From NCBI GenBank assembly GCA_007119345.1, contig SKPV01000049.1:1-28594 (forward strand): a stretch of 28,594 nt of DNA, written 5' to 3'. The stretch is from Halovivax sp. (lineage in GTDB: Archaea > Halobacteriota > Halobacteria > Halobacteriales > Natrialbaceae). Position 1 is the first letter of the stretch; each line of letters begins with the position of its first letter. This document shows, piece by piece, positions 7,881 through 15,500 of the stretch. Both the position numbers and the translations under genes were made by a program. A model generated the notes under the pieces. The model did no database searches. It was given only the letters and a program-made list of their open reading frames with translations, and was not told where the DNA came from.

Positions 7881-9574
7881 TGACGACCGACGACGCGAGT
7901 GCGGACGGCGAGTACGAACACTACGAGGCGGTCGTGGTCGGCTGCGGGCCCGGCGGAGCGGCCGCCGCCGCCCGCCTGGCCGACCACGGCGTGGAGACGC
8001 TCGTCCTCGAACGCGGGGTCGAGGCCGGCTCGAAGAACGTCTCCGGCGGGCTGATCTACGCGGAGGAGTCCGCGCCGTACGTCATCGACGACCTCTTCGA
8101 GGGCTTCCGGCAGGAGGCGGCCGAGCGCCCGGTGACCGACTACCACATCCACAACGTCGCCGGCAACAAGGTCGAGACGTTCGACCTCACCGACCTCCAC
8201 GAGCACGACACCGACTGGTGCGACGCGGTGTTGCGCCGGAAGATGGACTCCTGGCTCGAAGCCCGGGTTCACGAGAAGACCAGCGAGACCGGCGGCGGCG
8301 TCCTGACGGACGTCCGCGTCAACGGTCTCCTCCGCGAGAACGGTCGCATCGTCGGCGTCACCTGCGACGAGCTCGACCCGATCACGGCCGACGTGATCGT
8401 GGCGGCCGACGGCGTCAACTCCGAGCTGGCCCGCGACGCCGGGCTGATGGACTGGGAGGATCCCGGCGACTGGTTCCAGGGCGTCAAGGCCGTCGTCGAG
8501 ATGGACCCGGACGTCATCGACGACCGGTTCGACGTCGGCCCGGACGAGGGCGTCGCGCACCTCTTCTCGGGAGACCTCTTCGAGGACGTCCGCGGCGGCG
8601 GTTTCCTCTACACGAACGAGTCGTCGCTGTCGATCGGGACCGTCTTCCACCTCGACAGCCTCGTCGAAGAGCGGGCCGAACCCCACCAGCTGCTTGACGC
8701 GCTGTTGACCCACCCGCTGCTGGCGCAGTGGCTCGGCGACGAGTACCGCGAGCGCGAGTACAGCGCGAAGCTGGTGCCGGACTCGAAGAAGGTCGCCCAC
8801 CCCGAACCCTACCGCGACCGCCTGCTGCTCGTCGGCGACGCGGCCGGCCAGATGCAGGCCCAGGGTCCGATCATCAAGGGGATGAACCACGCGGTGACGG
8901 CGGGGGCCCTGGCGGCCGACGCGTTCGCCAGCGCTCGCGGAACCGGCGATCCGGAGGCGGCCGGTCGCAGTTACGCCGACATGCTCGAGAAGTCGGGCAC
9001 GATGGGCAAGCTCAGACCGCGACGGTACCGCGCGGCGCGCGTTCTCGGCGAGCGAAACCTCGTCACGACGGTCGCCGACGGCGTGCTCAGGTCGCCGGTC
9101 GGCGCGGTCGCCGTCGGCAACCGCGTGTCCAAGCGGCTGCTGAAGCGCGCGTACAACTCCCCGTTCATGGTCGGCATGCTGCCGGACACGCGGACGGGCT
9201 ACGTCACCCTCCCGTCGGTGATCGGCGAGCACCACGGCCGGTCGATCAACTGGGAGAACGAGGTAGAGCCGCCGACCCTCGAGGAACGCATCGGCGACCT
9301 CACCTACGACACCGACGTCGGCAACCCACACATCCGGCTGCTCGACGAGTCCTACGAGGCCAGCGGCGCGGCGGTCGCGGCGTGTCCGGTCAGCGCGGAG
9401 GACTTCGGCGGCGGCTGTTACCGCTCCGAACTGGTCGAGACGAACGGCGACGAGGAGCGGCTTGTCAGCCTCGACACCCAGCCCTGCGTCGAGTGCGGGA
9501 CCTGCGCCGTCGTCGCCGAGACGGACTGGGAGCACCCCCGCGGCGGCAAGGGCGTCGAGTACAAGGAGGGCTGA
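7880..9574 (+). CDS. fixC: FixC flavoprotein-quinone oxidoreductase fused to FixX ferredoxin
   Basis: The 564-residue protein begins with an FAD-binding Rossmann motif GCGPGGAAAA (21-30). It continues as a FixC/ETF-quinone oxidoreductase, including LLLVGDAAGQMQ and KGMNHAV near the second flavin-contact region. The last 65 residues are FixX-like: Cys502, Cys513 and the cluster CVECGTC at 536-542, followed by WEHPRGGKGVEY, the usual FixX ending for a [4Fe-4S] cluster. In many bacteria FixC and FixX are separate genes, so this is a natural fusion resembling eukaryotic ETF-QO. It should move electrons from FixAB to the quinone pool at the membrane face. Start and stop of neighbours overlap as TGATG, and a GGAGGTGA site lies 6 nt before the ATG. 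Confidence 0.93.
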   Translation: MTTDDASADGEYEHYEAVVVGCGPGGAAAAARLADHGVETLVLERGVEAGSKNVSGGLIYAEESAPYVIDDLFEGFRQEAAERPVTDYHIHNVAGNKVETFDLTDLHEHDTDWCDAVLRRKMDSWLEARVHEKTSETGGGVLTDVRVNGLLRENGRIVGVTCDELDPITADVIVAADGVNSELARDAGLMDWEDPGDWFQGVKAVVEMDPDVIDDRFDVGPDEGVAHLFSGDLFEDVRGGGFLYTNESSLSIGTVFHLDSLVEERAEPHQLLDALLTHPLLAQWLGDEYREREYSAKLVPDSKKVAHPEPYRDRLLLVGDAAGQMQAQGPIIKGMNHAVTAGALAADAFASARGTGDPEAAGRSYADMLEKSGTMGKLRPRRYRAARVLGERNLVTTVADGVLRSPVGAVAVGNRVSKRLLKRAYNSPFMVGMLPDTRTGYVTLPSVIGEHHGRSINWENEVEPPTLEERIGDLTYDTDVGNPHIRLLDESYEASGAAVAACPVSAEDFGGGCYRSELVETNGDEERLVSLDTQPCVECGTCAVVAETDWEHPRGGKGVEYKEG

Positions 9575-9599
9575 TCCTCGGGGTGCCGGGGACGCCGTC

Positions 9600-9968
9600 A
9601 TGAGCGAGTACGGCCCGCAGATCGCGGCACTGGCCCGGCGGGCCGAGCGGGACCGCGAGCGGCTGTGCCGGAACCCGGAGGCCGCCGCGCCGGAGGCCGC
9701 GAACCGCTACCTCCGCGAGGGCGTCGGCGAGGCCGTCGGCGTCTACGTCGACGGGCGAACCGGCGGCCGCATGGTCCGGTTCTCTCCGGCGGAATTCGCC
9801 GCCCTGGAGCGGGCGATGAACGACTGGCTCGAGTGCTACGCGCGGTGTCACGGGGTGGAGCTCGACGCCGAGTTCACGCTTCGCGAGGCGGCGGAGTTGC
9901 TACTGGAGACGCGAAACGTCCACGACGTCGGCCGGTTGCTGACCGGCGTCCCGCCGCGGCCCGGCTGA
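9600..9968 (+). CDS. Small conserved-looking protein after fixC, unknown function
   Basis: The 122-residue product (MSEYGPQIAALARRAERDRE...) is helical and charged, with no signal peptide, no membrane span and only two cysteines (LCRN near residue 23 and ECYARCHG around 83-87, which contains the second and a third). The ORF is open further upstream, but that part is antisense-like and overlaps fixC. The ATG at 9600 lies 26 nt after the fixC stop, which suggests it is the last gene of the fix operon. I do not recognise the family; a role connected with the Fix complex is only an inference from position. Confidence 0.7.
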   Translation: MSEYGPQIAALARRAERDRERLCRNPEAAAPEAANRYLREGVGEAVGVYVDGRTGGRMVRFSPAEFAALERAMNDWLECYARCHGVELDAEFTLREAAELLLETRNVHDVGRLLTGVPPRPG

Positions 9969-10011
9969 ATCGTCGGGCGCCGCCGCTCCGCTCGGTGCGT
10001 GTCGTCGGTCG

Positions 10012-10016
10012 AAAAA
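10012..10016 (-). terminator. Possible U-tract terminator for the cold-shock gene
   Basis: On the minus strand, 40 nt beyond the cold-shock stop codon, the sequence reads CATTTTTCG. A run of five T is the usual archaeal termination signal. It has no strong hairpin beside it, so this is tentative. Confidence 0.3.
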
Positions 10017-10055
10017 TGCGAATCGAAGTGTCCGGTGAAACTGCCGTCGGCCGCT

Positions 10056-10250
10056 TTACAGGCGCGTGACGTTGGTCGCCCGGGGGCCCTTGGGGGCCTG
10101 TTCGATGCTGAATTCGATCTCTGTGCCTTCTTCGAGGTCCGGACCGCCAACGTCTTCCATGTGGAAGAAAACGTCATCGTCCGCGTCGTCCGTCGAAATG
10201 AAACCGTAGCCGCCAGTGTCGTTGAAGAAATCAACGTTGCCTTTCGCCAT
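10056..10250 (-). CDS. cspA: Cold-shock domain protein
   Basis: The 64-residue protein is a single cold-shock (OB-fold) domain that binds single-stranded nucleic acid. It shows both RNP motifs: GGYGFIS (RNP1, normally KGFGFI) and DVFFHMEDV (RNP2). The length is standard for the family and the usual halophilic acid bias is present. It is preceded on the minus strand by a TATA-like box about 29 nt upstream, so the leader is only a few nucleotides. It probably acts as an RNA chaperone in the cytoplasm. Confidence 0.95.
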   Translation of the reverse strand: MAKGNVDFFNDTGGYGFISTDDADDDVFFHMEDVGGPDLEEGTEIEFSIEQAPKGPRATNVTRL

Positions 10251-10273
10251 TGCTTCTAAAGGGAGTGGTGGTA

Positions 10274-10284
10274 CATTGATAAGG
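10274..10284 (-). promoter_or_regulatory. TATA-like box for the cold-shock gene
   Basis: The minus strand reads CCTTATCAATG, centred about 29 nt upstream of the cspA ATG. It is the only A/T-rich stretch in the 281-nt gap between cspA and the HEXXH gene; nothing else in that gap is recognisable. Confidence 0.5.
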
Positions 10285-10531
10285 GTTCCGAGACGTCGCT
10301 TCCCGTGGGGACGAGACCCACGACGGCGTGACGTCTCCGGGTTTCTCGCCACGAGCGTCTCGCGAGCGTCGGTCGGGGGAGTCGGCCGGGATCCGCGGAC
10401 GATCGTCGCCCGACTCTTCCTTGAGCGGGTCGAACTGCCGTCCCGTGCGCGTCCGTCGCGGTTCTCGAACCGGCTGTCGAACGTCGAACACTCGCCGAGG
10501 GGTCGGAGCAAACGGGATCGGGCACCAGCGT

Positions 10532-10999
10532 TCAGTCGGCTGCAGGGCCGGCGACGGTCCCACCGGCGTCACCAGCGACGGCGTCGTCGACCGCATCGAG
10601 CACCTGATGCGCGTAGAAGGCGACGGAGAAATCCTGGGGGCTCGGGATCGCACAGGCCAGCCAGCCGAGGGCCAGCGCGGCGCCGATCGGCGCGTCGCCG
10701 GTCGGGGGGTGACCGGCGGCGACCAGCGCGAAGACGGGTACCGAAAGGGAAAGTGGGGCGAGCGCGGCGGCTCTGAGGAGCCACGCCGGCTCTCGCCCGG
10801 TCGGGTTCGGGCGGACGACCGCCCACGGGCAGCTCGCGAGACGGCCGAGGGGGCGACCGTCGCTGCCCGGGAAGAACGTCACCGCGTAGTCGATACCGCC
10901 CGCGCGAAGCACCGCGGCGTGACACCCTTCGTGGGCGAGAAGCCCGGCGGTCACGCCGAGGGCGAGCGCGCAGACGGTCAAGGAGGGTTCCACGAGCAT
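10532..10999 (-). CDS. Small membrane protein with HEXXH motif, M50-like metalloprotease candidate
   Basis: The 155-residue protein has an N-terminal membrane helix carrying AHEGCHA, with the HEXXH zinc motif at residues 23-27. Two or three further hydrophobic segments follow, and a PSPQDF motif lies near residue 125 that could be the counterpart of the third-ligand motif of M50/DUF3267-like proteins. This layout suggests an intramembrane zinc metallopeptidase, but the small size and variant second motif leave activity unproven. The ATG at 10999 was chosen because the alternative six codons upstream is a TTG. Confidence 0.7.
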   Translation of the reverse strand: MLVEPSLTVCALALGVTAGLLAHEGCHAAVLRAGGIDYAVTFFPGSDGRPLGRLASCPWAVVRPNPTGREPAWLLRAAALAPLSLSVPVFALVAAGHPPTGDAPIGAALALGWLACAIPSPQDFSVAFYAHQVLDAVDDAVAGDAGGTVAGPAAD

Positions 11000-11361
11000 C
11001 GTTCGCGCGAGCCGCAACGGGTAGCCAGGGTGTCCGAAGAGCGTCCCGACTCGCGCGATTCGATAGTGGATACCGGATCGGGAAACGGAGCCCGGTTTAT
11101 CAGTTGCCCGTTTAAGTGGGGTCGGGGACTCGGCCGCGATCTGCTCCCGCGCGCGGCGTCCGATACGCGGGTTGGGATGGTAATCGGTCTGGCGCCAGAG
11201 CGCTTCCGCTCGGGTCGGTTCCGGAGGTTCGGCCTGGCGGTCACCCGTCGAACGGCTGGGACCGGGCGGCGACCGTCGCTCTTCGCGGTCGACGTGTCTC
11301 AGCGAGCGGTCGGCGGTAGTCTTCGGGGTCGCGGTCGACGTGTCTCAGCGAGCGGTCGGTG
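11000..11361. other. Non-coding gap with promoter-like A/T patch and 46-bp repeats
   Basis: This 362-nt gap lies between the HEXXH gene and UPF0179, both on the minus strand. An A/T-rich stretch at about 11095-11117 (TTTATCA and TTTAAG) could hold the HEXXH gene promoter with a leader of about 80 nt. The part from 11287 holds two copies of the UPF0179 3' end. No RNA gene was seen. Confidence 0.5.
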
Positions 11362-11424
11362 TCACCCCTCTGGATCGAGGTCGACGTGCGTCAGCGAGCG
11401 GTCGAGGTGACAGACCTCGTGGGG
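11287..11424. repeat. 46-bp tandem repeat copying the 3' end of UPF0179
   Basis: Three units begin at 11287, 11333 and 11379 with an exact 46-bp step. The first 27 bases of each unit are almost identical (core GTCGACGTG...CAGCGAGCGGTCG). The third unit lies inside UPF0179 and encodes DRSLTHVDL on the minus strand. The other two lie directly beyond its stop codon and have drifted. A period of 46 is not a multiple of three, so the extra copies cannot extend the reading frame. Confidence 0.9.
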
Positions 11425-11808
11425 CGGATCGCCCCGGATGCCCGTGATGCGATACTCCCCGTCGAGGTCGATCCCATCGGGCTCGCAGTAGGCGTGACTG
11501 GGGCACTCGACGTAGGGGCACGGGCCGGCGAGCGTGGCCTTGCTACCGGCGAAGGAGGCTTTCGAGGGGACGTTCGCGCGAACCGTGACCGGTTCGACCT
11601 CGACCGCACGGACGCCCCGGTCGTGGAGCGCACACTCCAGCAACTGGGCGTTCTCGCGGACGTCGGTCACGCGGTAGCGTCGCCCGTCCTCGAGGTTGAG
11701 ACACTGGTTACGGTAGGGACAGCCCGCACAGGCGTCCGCCTCGCCCTCGTAGACGAACTCCGTGCCGGGCTCGGCGAGCCGGTCGCCGATCAGCGAGACG
11801 GTTGGCAT
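11362..11808 (-). CDS. UPF0179 family protein
   Basis: The 148-residue protein is a cysteine-rich archaeal family member (UPF0179). Visible are the opening VSLIGDRLAEPGTEFVYEG, the CAGCPYRNQC cluster, LEDGRRYRVTDVR, CALHDRGVRAVEVEP and a second Cys group CPYVECPSHAYC. The paired cysteine sets could bind zinc or an Fe-S cluster; the function is unknown. It is soluble and cytoplasmic. The ATG at 11808 has a TATA-like GGCTTAACCC about 27 nt upstream. Its 3' end has been tandemly duplicated downstream. Confidence 0.93.
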   Translation of the reverse strand: MPTVSLIGDRLAEPGTEFVYEGEADACAGCPYRNQCLNLEDGRRYRVTDVRENAQLLECALHDRGVRAVEVEPVTVRANVPSKASFAGSKATLAGPCPYVECPSHAYCEPDGIDLDGEYRITGIRGDPPHEVCHLDRSLTHVDLDPEG

Positions 11809-11830
11809 GGTCGTTAGTTCTCGGCCCGGC

Positions 11831-11840
11831 GGGTTAAGCC
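11831..11840 (-). promoter_or_regulatory. TATA-like box for UPF0179
   Basis: The minus strand reads GGCTTAACCC, centred about 27 nt upstream of the ATG at 11808, as in a leaderless promoter. Confidence 0.5.
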
Positions 11841-12010
11841 CCCCGGGCGAACGCGTCGGTTTCGCCGGGTCGAACTTCGCGGTCGAGTCCCCGAACTCGG
11901 CGAGCCGGCCGAGGTTCCGGTCTCGCTGCGCGAGGACCGCGTGGAGACGAATCGGCCGACATTTCGGGGTCTCCGCGGTGTGAGACGGGCTGATCGTGGG
12001 GAGCCGCTCC

Positions 12011-12238
12011 TCACGCGACGCGGGTCGCGGGCGAGGCGAGGAGGCCCCAGCCGAACAGCAAGACGCCGACGAAGAGGCCGAGGACGCCCACCGGCGGGAA
12101 CGCCAGCAGCGCCGGGACGCTCAGCCCGAGCAGTATCGCGGCGACGTCCTTCGCCGTCCCGGCCGGGTCGTACCCGCACTCGGGACAGGGCTCGGCGTCG
12201 CGAGCGATCTGCTCGTCGCACCGTCGGCAGGCGAACAT
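12011..12238 (-). CDS. Zinc-ribbon membrane protein
   Basis: The 75-residue protein has an N-terminal zinc ribbon, with CRRC at 4-7 and CPEC at 18-21. Two hydrophobic helices follow (about residues 31-50 and 53-69), so it should be anchored with the ribbon in the cytoplasm. Proteins of this shape are common in haloarchaea but have no assigned role. It is on the same strand as UPF0179, with a 200-nt gap in which only the UPF0179 promoter is recognisable. Confidence 0.75.
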   Translation of the reverse strand: MFACRRCDEQIARDAEPCPECGYDPAGTAKDVAAILLGLSVPALLAFPPVGVLGLFVGVLLFGWGLLASPATRVA

Positions 12239-12393
12239 CGGTCGCGTTCACCTCGTCGGTCGCGCCTCTTGAGCGTCCCGTTCGTCGCGTCGCCGAACCG
12301 GCTCACGTCGAGGTCGGCCGAGGTCGACGTACTCGCGCCGGTCGCGCGATCCCTCAGCGGGTGTCGAACGCCGTCCGACCGGTCGAGAAGCTG

Positions 12394-12469
12394 CCGTCCG
12401 GATCGGTCGTCTTCCACCCGTCCGATCAGTTCCGTCCGGATCGGTCGTCTCCCACCCGTCCGATCAGTT
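12394..12469. repeat. 38-bp tandem duplication at the 3' end of the DUF5820-like gene
   Basis: Two adjacent 38-bp copies (12394-12431 and 12432-12469) differ at one base. Each contains the gene-end sequence GGAACTGA on the minus strand or its near copy, so the stop codon is itself duplicated (12464 and 12426). A shorter third remnant with similar bases follows at 12470-12480 inside the gene. Confidence 0.9.
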
Positions 12470-12862
12470 CCGGCCGGTCAGTTCGTCGAGGCGCTCGAAG
12501 TACTCCTCGCGCGGGACCTGGTACGCCGCCCGATAGTCGATCTGTCCGGCCGCGAACTCGGCGAGCAACTCGCGTGCGTACTCGTCGGCCGCGGCGCGGT
12601 CGTCGAAGCGCCGGACCTCGCCGACGTGGACGTCCGGCTCCAGGTAGAGCGTCACGAACCAGTCGGCGACCGTCGTGGCGTCGTTCGGGTTTCGACCCGG
12701 GCGTCGGGTGCGCGCCCCGTGGGTGACGTAGCAGACCGGAAGGCAGGCCGCGGGGAACGAGGATCCGTCGAAGACGTCCGGGCGGTACGCGTAGACGGTT
12801 CGCCCGTCGTCCTCGTCGGCCCAGACGACCCACCCGTCGGCGAGGGTACCCTCCGATGTCAT
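12464..12862 (-). CDS. Probable DUF5820 family protein
   Basis: The 132-residue acidic protein (LADGWVVWADEDDGRTVYAYRPDVFDGSSFPAACLP, shown in pieces: GWVVWADEDDG, YRPDVFDG, FPAACLPVCYV) resembles the haloarchaeal DUF5820 family from memory, including the ending YQVPREEYFERLDELTGR. The function is unknown. It has no membrane segment. A TATA-like GATTTAGGC is centred about 26 nt upstream of the ATG at 12862, giving a leaderless transcript. The 3' end is tandemly duplicated. Confidence 0.75.
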   Translation of the reverse strand: MTSEGTLADGWVVWADEDDGRTVYAYRPDVFDGSSFPAACLPVCYVTHGARTRRPGRNPNDATTVADWFVTLYLEPDVHVGEVRRFDDRAAADEYARELLAEFAAGQIDYRAAYQVPREEYFERLDELTGRN

Positions 12863-12882
12863 GGGGGAACCTGGACGGGCCG

Positions 12883-12892
12883 CGCCTAAATC
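12883..12892 (-). promoter_or_regulatory. TATA-like box for the DUF5820-like gene
   Basis: The minus strand reads GATTTAGGCG, about 26 nt upstream of the ATG at 12862, consistent with leaderless transcription. Confidence 0.45.
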
Positions 12893-13039
12893 GTCGCCGA
12901 TCGAGCGCCGCGTCTCGGTGTGGTCCGAGCGAGCGCGCCAGTCTCGACCGGCGAATGCAGGCGCGGGCGTTAAGTTCGTCGTGGCGAACGACCACCTGGC
13001 GCGAAAGTACCGCGTTCAGTTCCCGGCAAACCGCTCCGG

Positions 13040-13063
13040 AAAGATATTCGGGTAAATATCTTT
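13040..13063 (+). promoter_or_regulatory. Perfect 9-bp inverted repeat, candidate operator/promoter of the PrkA operon
   Basis: AAAGATATT and AATATCTTT are perfect reverse complements separated by CGGGTA. The right arm overlaps a GGTAAATATC TATA-like sequence, and another TATA-like box (CTATAGTTAAG, 13070-13079) follows. A symmetrical site at a promoter is typical of a dimeric transcription factor; which one is unknown. Confidence 0.5.
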
Positions 13064-13311
13064 TGGGGCTATAGTTAAGTGGCTGGATTACTACCACATT
13101 AAACACTATCGGTATCCGTTTGCCAACTCGGTGCCGCTCGTCAACCCCGCTCCCGCGGCCGCCACGGTTCGCAGGGATCCCGAGCGGTAGTGATTCCACG
13201 ATGGGACGAGAGGCGACCGCCGCTCGTGACCGTTCGCACCCGCGACGAGAGCCCGATCGTCGGCTGATCGAGGTGGCGTCACCCGGTGGCACGCCGGCGG
13301 ATACCGAAGCC

Positions 13312-13333
13312 GGCGCCGCGATACCGCGGCGCC
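13312..13333 (+). promoter_or_regulatory. GC-rich hairpin in the prkA leader
   Basis: GGCGCCGCG and CGCGGCGCC form a perfect 9-bp stem around an ATAC tetraloop, 95 nt upstream of the prkA ATG. It could be a structured 5' leader element; no T-run follows, so it is not an evident terminator. Confidence 0.4.
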
Positions 13334-13427
13334 ACGACGCCGGGGCGGAGCCGCCCGCCGCCCGACTTCGGCCCCGCGGTGTGGTGACCAACGCGATCGA
13401 CGGGGACCGAATCCCTGCAGTGATACC

Positions 13428-15500
13428 ATGACCGGTGACACCGAGACGCTCGAGAAACTGAGTACCGATTACAAAGAGTCGATGCCCGAGGACCTTCGGG
13501 AGACCAAGCCCTTCAGCTGGTACCTCGAGACCGCCTACGCCGATCCGAAGATCGCCCGCAACGCCCACCAGCGCGTCGCGGACATGTTCGATTACTACGG
13601 CACGGCCTACGACGAGACGGAGGGGGTCGTCGAGTACCTGCTGGCCTCGGAGGATCCGTTGAACGACGGGGAGAACACCTTCTACGGGACGGTGATCCAC
13701 CAGTCGATTCACGAGTTCGTCAACAAGGTCAAGTCGGGCGCCCGTCGTCTCGGCCCGGAACGCCGGATCAAGCTCCTCCTCGGCCCCGTCGGCTCCGGCA
13801 AGTCCCACTTCGACAAGCAGGTTCGTCGGTACTTCGAGGACTACACGCTCCGCGAGGAGGGGCGGATGTACACGTTCCGGTGGACGAACCTCTGTGACGT
13901 GATCAAGGATCAGGACCCCGCAGACGACGTCGTCAGGTCGCCGATGAACCAGGACCCGCTCGTCCTCTTACCGCTCGAGCAGCGCCAGTCGGTGATCGAC
14001 GACCTCAACGAGCGTCTCGACGCGCCGTACACGATCCAGAACGAGCAGAGTCTCGACCCCGAGAGCGAGTTCTACATGGACCGGCTGCTGGCGTATTACG
14101 AGGACGACCTCCAGGACGTCCTCGAGAACCACGTCGAGATCGTCCGGCTGGTCGCCGACGAGAACAAACGGCAGTGCCTGGAGACGTTCGAGCCCAAAGA
14201 CAAGAAGAACCAGGACGAGACCGAACTCACCGGCGACGTCAACTACTCGAAGATCGCCATCTACGGCGAGTCCGATCCGCGCGCGTTCGACTACTCGGGG
14301 GCGTTCTGTAACGCCAACCGCGGGGTCTTCTCGGGCGAGGAGCTGCTCAAACTCCAGCGGGAGTTCCTCTACGACTTTCTGCACGCGACCCAGGAGATGA
14401 CGATCAAGCCGAAGAACAACCCGCGGATCGACATCGACCAGGTCATCGTCGGGCGGACGAACATGCCCGAGTACAAGGACAAGAAGGGCGACGAGAAGAT
14501 GGAGGCGTTCAACGACCGCACCAAGCGGATCGACTTCCCGTACGTCCTCTCCTACGAGGACGAGGCGATGATCTACGAGAAGATGCTGAACAACGCCGAC
14601 GTCCCCGACATCGACGTCGAACCGCACACGCTCGAGATGGCGGGGCTGTTCGGCGTGTTGACCCGGATCGAAGAGCCGGACACGGAGACCGTCGATCTCC
14701 TCTCGAAGGCGAAGGCGTACAACGGCGAGATCGACGAGGGCGACGACATCGACGTGAAGAAGCTCGAGGACGAGGCCGCCGCCAAAGCCGAGATCGGCGA
14801 GGGGATGGTCGGCGTCTCGCCGCGCTTCATCGGCGACGAGATCGCCGAGGCGATCATGGACTCGAAGCACAGATCTCGCGGCTTCCTCTCGCCGCTGACG
14901 GTGTTCAACTTCTTCGAGGAGAACCTCGAACACCACGGCTCGATCCCGGAGGAGAACTTCGAGAAGTACTACCGCTACCTCGAGACGGTGCGCGAAGAGT
15001 ACAAAGAGCGCGCCATCGAGGACGTCCGGCACGCGCTGGCCTACGACATCGACGAGATCCAGCGCCAGGGCGAGAAGTACATGGACCACGTGATGGCCTA
15101 CATCGACGACGCGACCGTCGAGGACGAACTCACGGGGCGCGAGCAAGAGCCCGACGAGACGTTCCTGCGCTCGGTCGAGGAGAAACTCGACGTACCCGAG
15201 GATCGGAAAGACGACTTCCGCCAGGAGGTCTCGAACTGGGTCTCGCGGCGCGCCCGCGAGGGCGAGGCGTTCAATCCGCAGGACAACGAGCGGCTCCGCC
15301 GCGCGCTCGAGCGCAAGCTCTGGGAGGATAAAAAGCACAACATCAACTTCTCGGCGCTGGTCAGCGCCGGCGAGATCGACGACGACGAGCGTTCCTCGTG
15401 GATCTCCGCGCTGATGGAACAGGGCTACTCCGAGGCGGGCGCGAAGGAGGTCCTCGAGTTCGCCGGCGCCGAGGTCGCGAAAGCCGAGATCGAGGACTAG
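13428..15500 (+). CDS. prkA: PrkA-type serine protein kinase (YeaG homologue)
   Basis: The 690-residue protein is a full-length PrkA, comparable to E. coli YeaG (about 640 residues). It has an AAA+ ATPase domain with Walker A GPVGSGKS (119-126) and a C-terminal PrkA domain. That domain contains GVSPRFIGDEI, FLSPLTVFNFFEENLEHH, REEYKERAIEDVRHAL, ELTGREQEPDE and NERLRRALERKLWEDKK, all family landmarks. In bacteria these kinases phosphorylate proteins under starvation or sporulation and have also been linked to AAA-type protease activity; the archaeal substrate is unknown. It is cytoplasmic. It is the first gene of the PrkA-PrkA-like-YeaH-SpoVR operon, behind a leader that I estimate at about 325 nt if the promoter is the A/T-rich patch near 13070. 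Confidence 0.95.
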   Translation: MTGDTETLEKLSTDYKESMPEDLRETKPFSWYLETAYADPKIARNAHQRVADMFDYYGTAYDETEGVVEYLLASEDPLNDGENTFYGTVIHQSIHEFVNKVKSGARRLGPERRIKLLLGPVGSGKSHFDKQVRRYFEDYTLREEGRMYTFRWTNLCDVIKDQDPADDVVRSPMNQDPLVLLPLEQRQSVIDDLNERLDAPYTIQNEQSLDPESEFYMDRLLAYYEDDLQDVLENHVEIVRLVADENKRQCLETFEPKDKKNQDETELTGDVNYSKIAIYGESDPRAFDYSGAFCNANRGVFSGEELLKLQREFLYDFLHATQEMTIKPKNNPRIDIDQVIVGRTNMPEYKDKKGDEKMEAFNDRTKRIDFPYVLSYEDEAMIYEKMLNNADVPDIDVEPHTLEMAGLFGVLTRIEEPDTETVDLLSKAKAYNGEIDEGDDIDVKKLEDEAAAKAEIGEGMVGVSPRFIGDEIAEAIMDSKHRSRGFLSPLTVFNFFEENLEHHGSIPEENFEKYYRYLETVREEYKERAIEDVRHALAYDIDEIQRQGEKYMDHVMAYIDDATVEDELTGREQEPDETFLRSVEEKLDVPEDRKDDFRQEVSNWVSRRAREGEAFNPQDNERLRRALERKLWEDKKHNINFSALVSAGEIDDDERSSWISALMEQGYSEAGAKEVLEFAGAEVAKAEIED

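Larger units (their letters stand above)
12863..13427. other. Long leader/intergenic region before the PrkA operon
   Basis: This 565-nt gap has two parts. From 13040 to about 13110 it is unusually A/T-rich and holds a perfect dyad and several TATA-like boxes. From 13110 to the prkA ATG it is GC-rich and contains a strong hairpin at 13312-13333. A plus-strand ORF from the ATG at 13201 (76 codons) ends in a TGA overlapping the prkA ATG, but its Arg-rich composition and weaker third-position GC make coding doubtful. Confidence 0.5.

Noticed and set aside
10328..11410. 360-residue plus-strand ORF
   Set aside because: It is very basic and Arg/Gly-rich, and overlaps the HEXXH gene in antisense across the repeat region; it has no haloarchaeal codon or residue bias.
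13145..13200. tRNA-like T-arm in the prkA leader
   Set aside because: A GGTTCGCAGGGATC stretch resembles a T-loop, but no acceptor or anticodon arm can be paired around it.
13201..13431. 76-codon ORF overlapping the prkA start as a true gene
   Set aside because: Arg-rich content, weaker third-position GC and a strong hairpin within it make a protein unlikely, so it is kept only as a leader observation.
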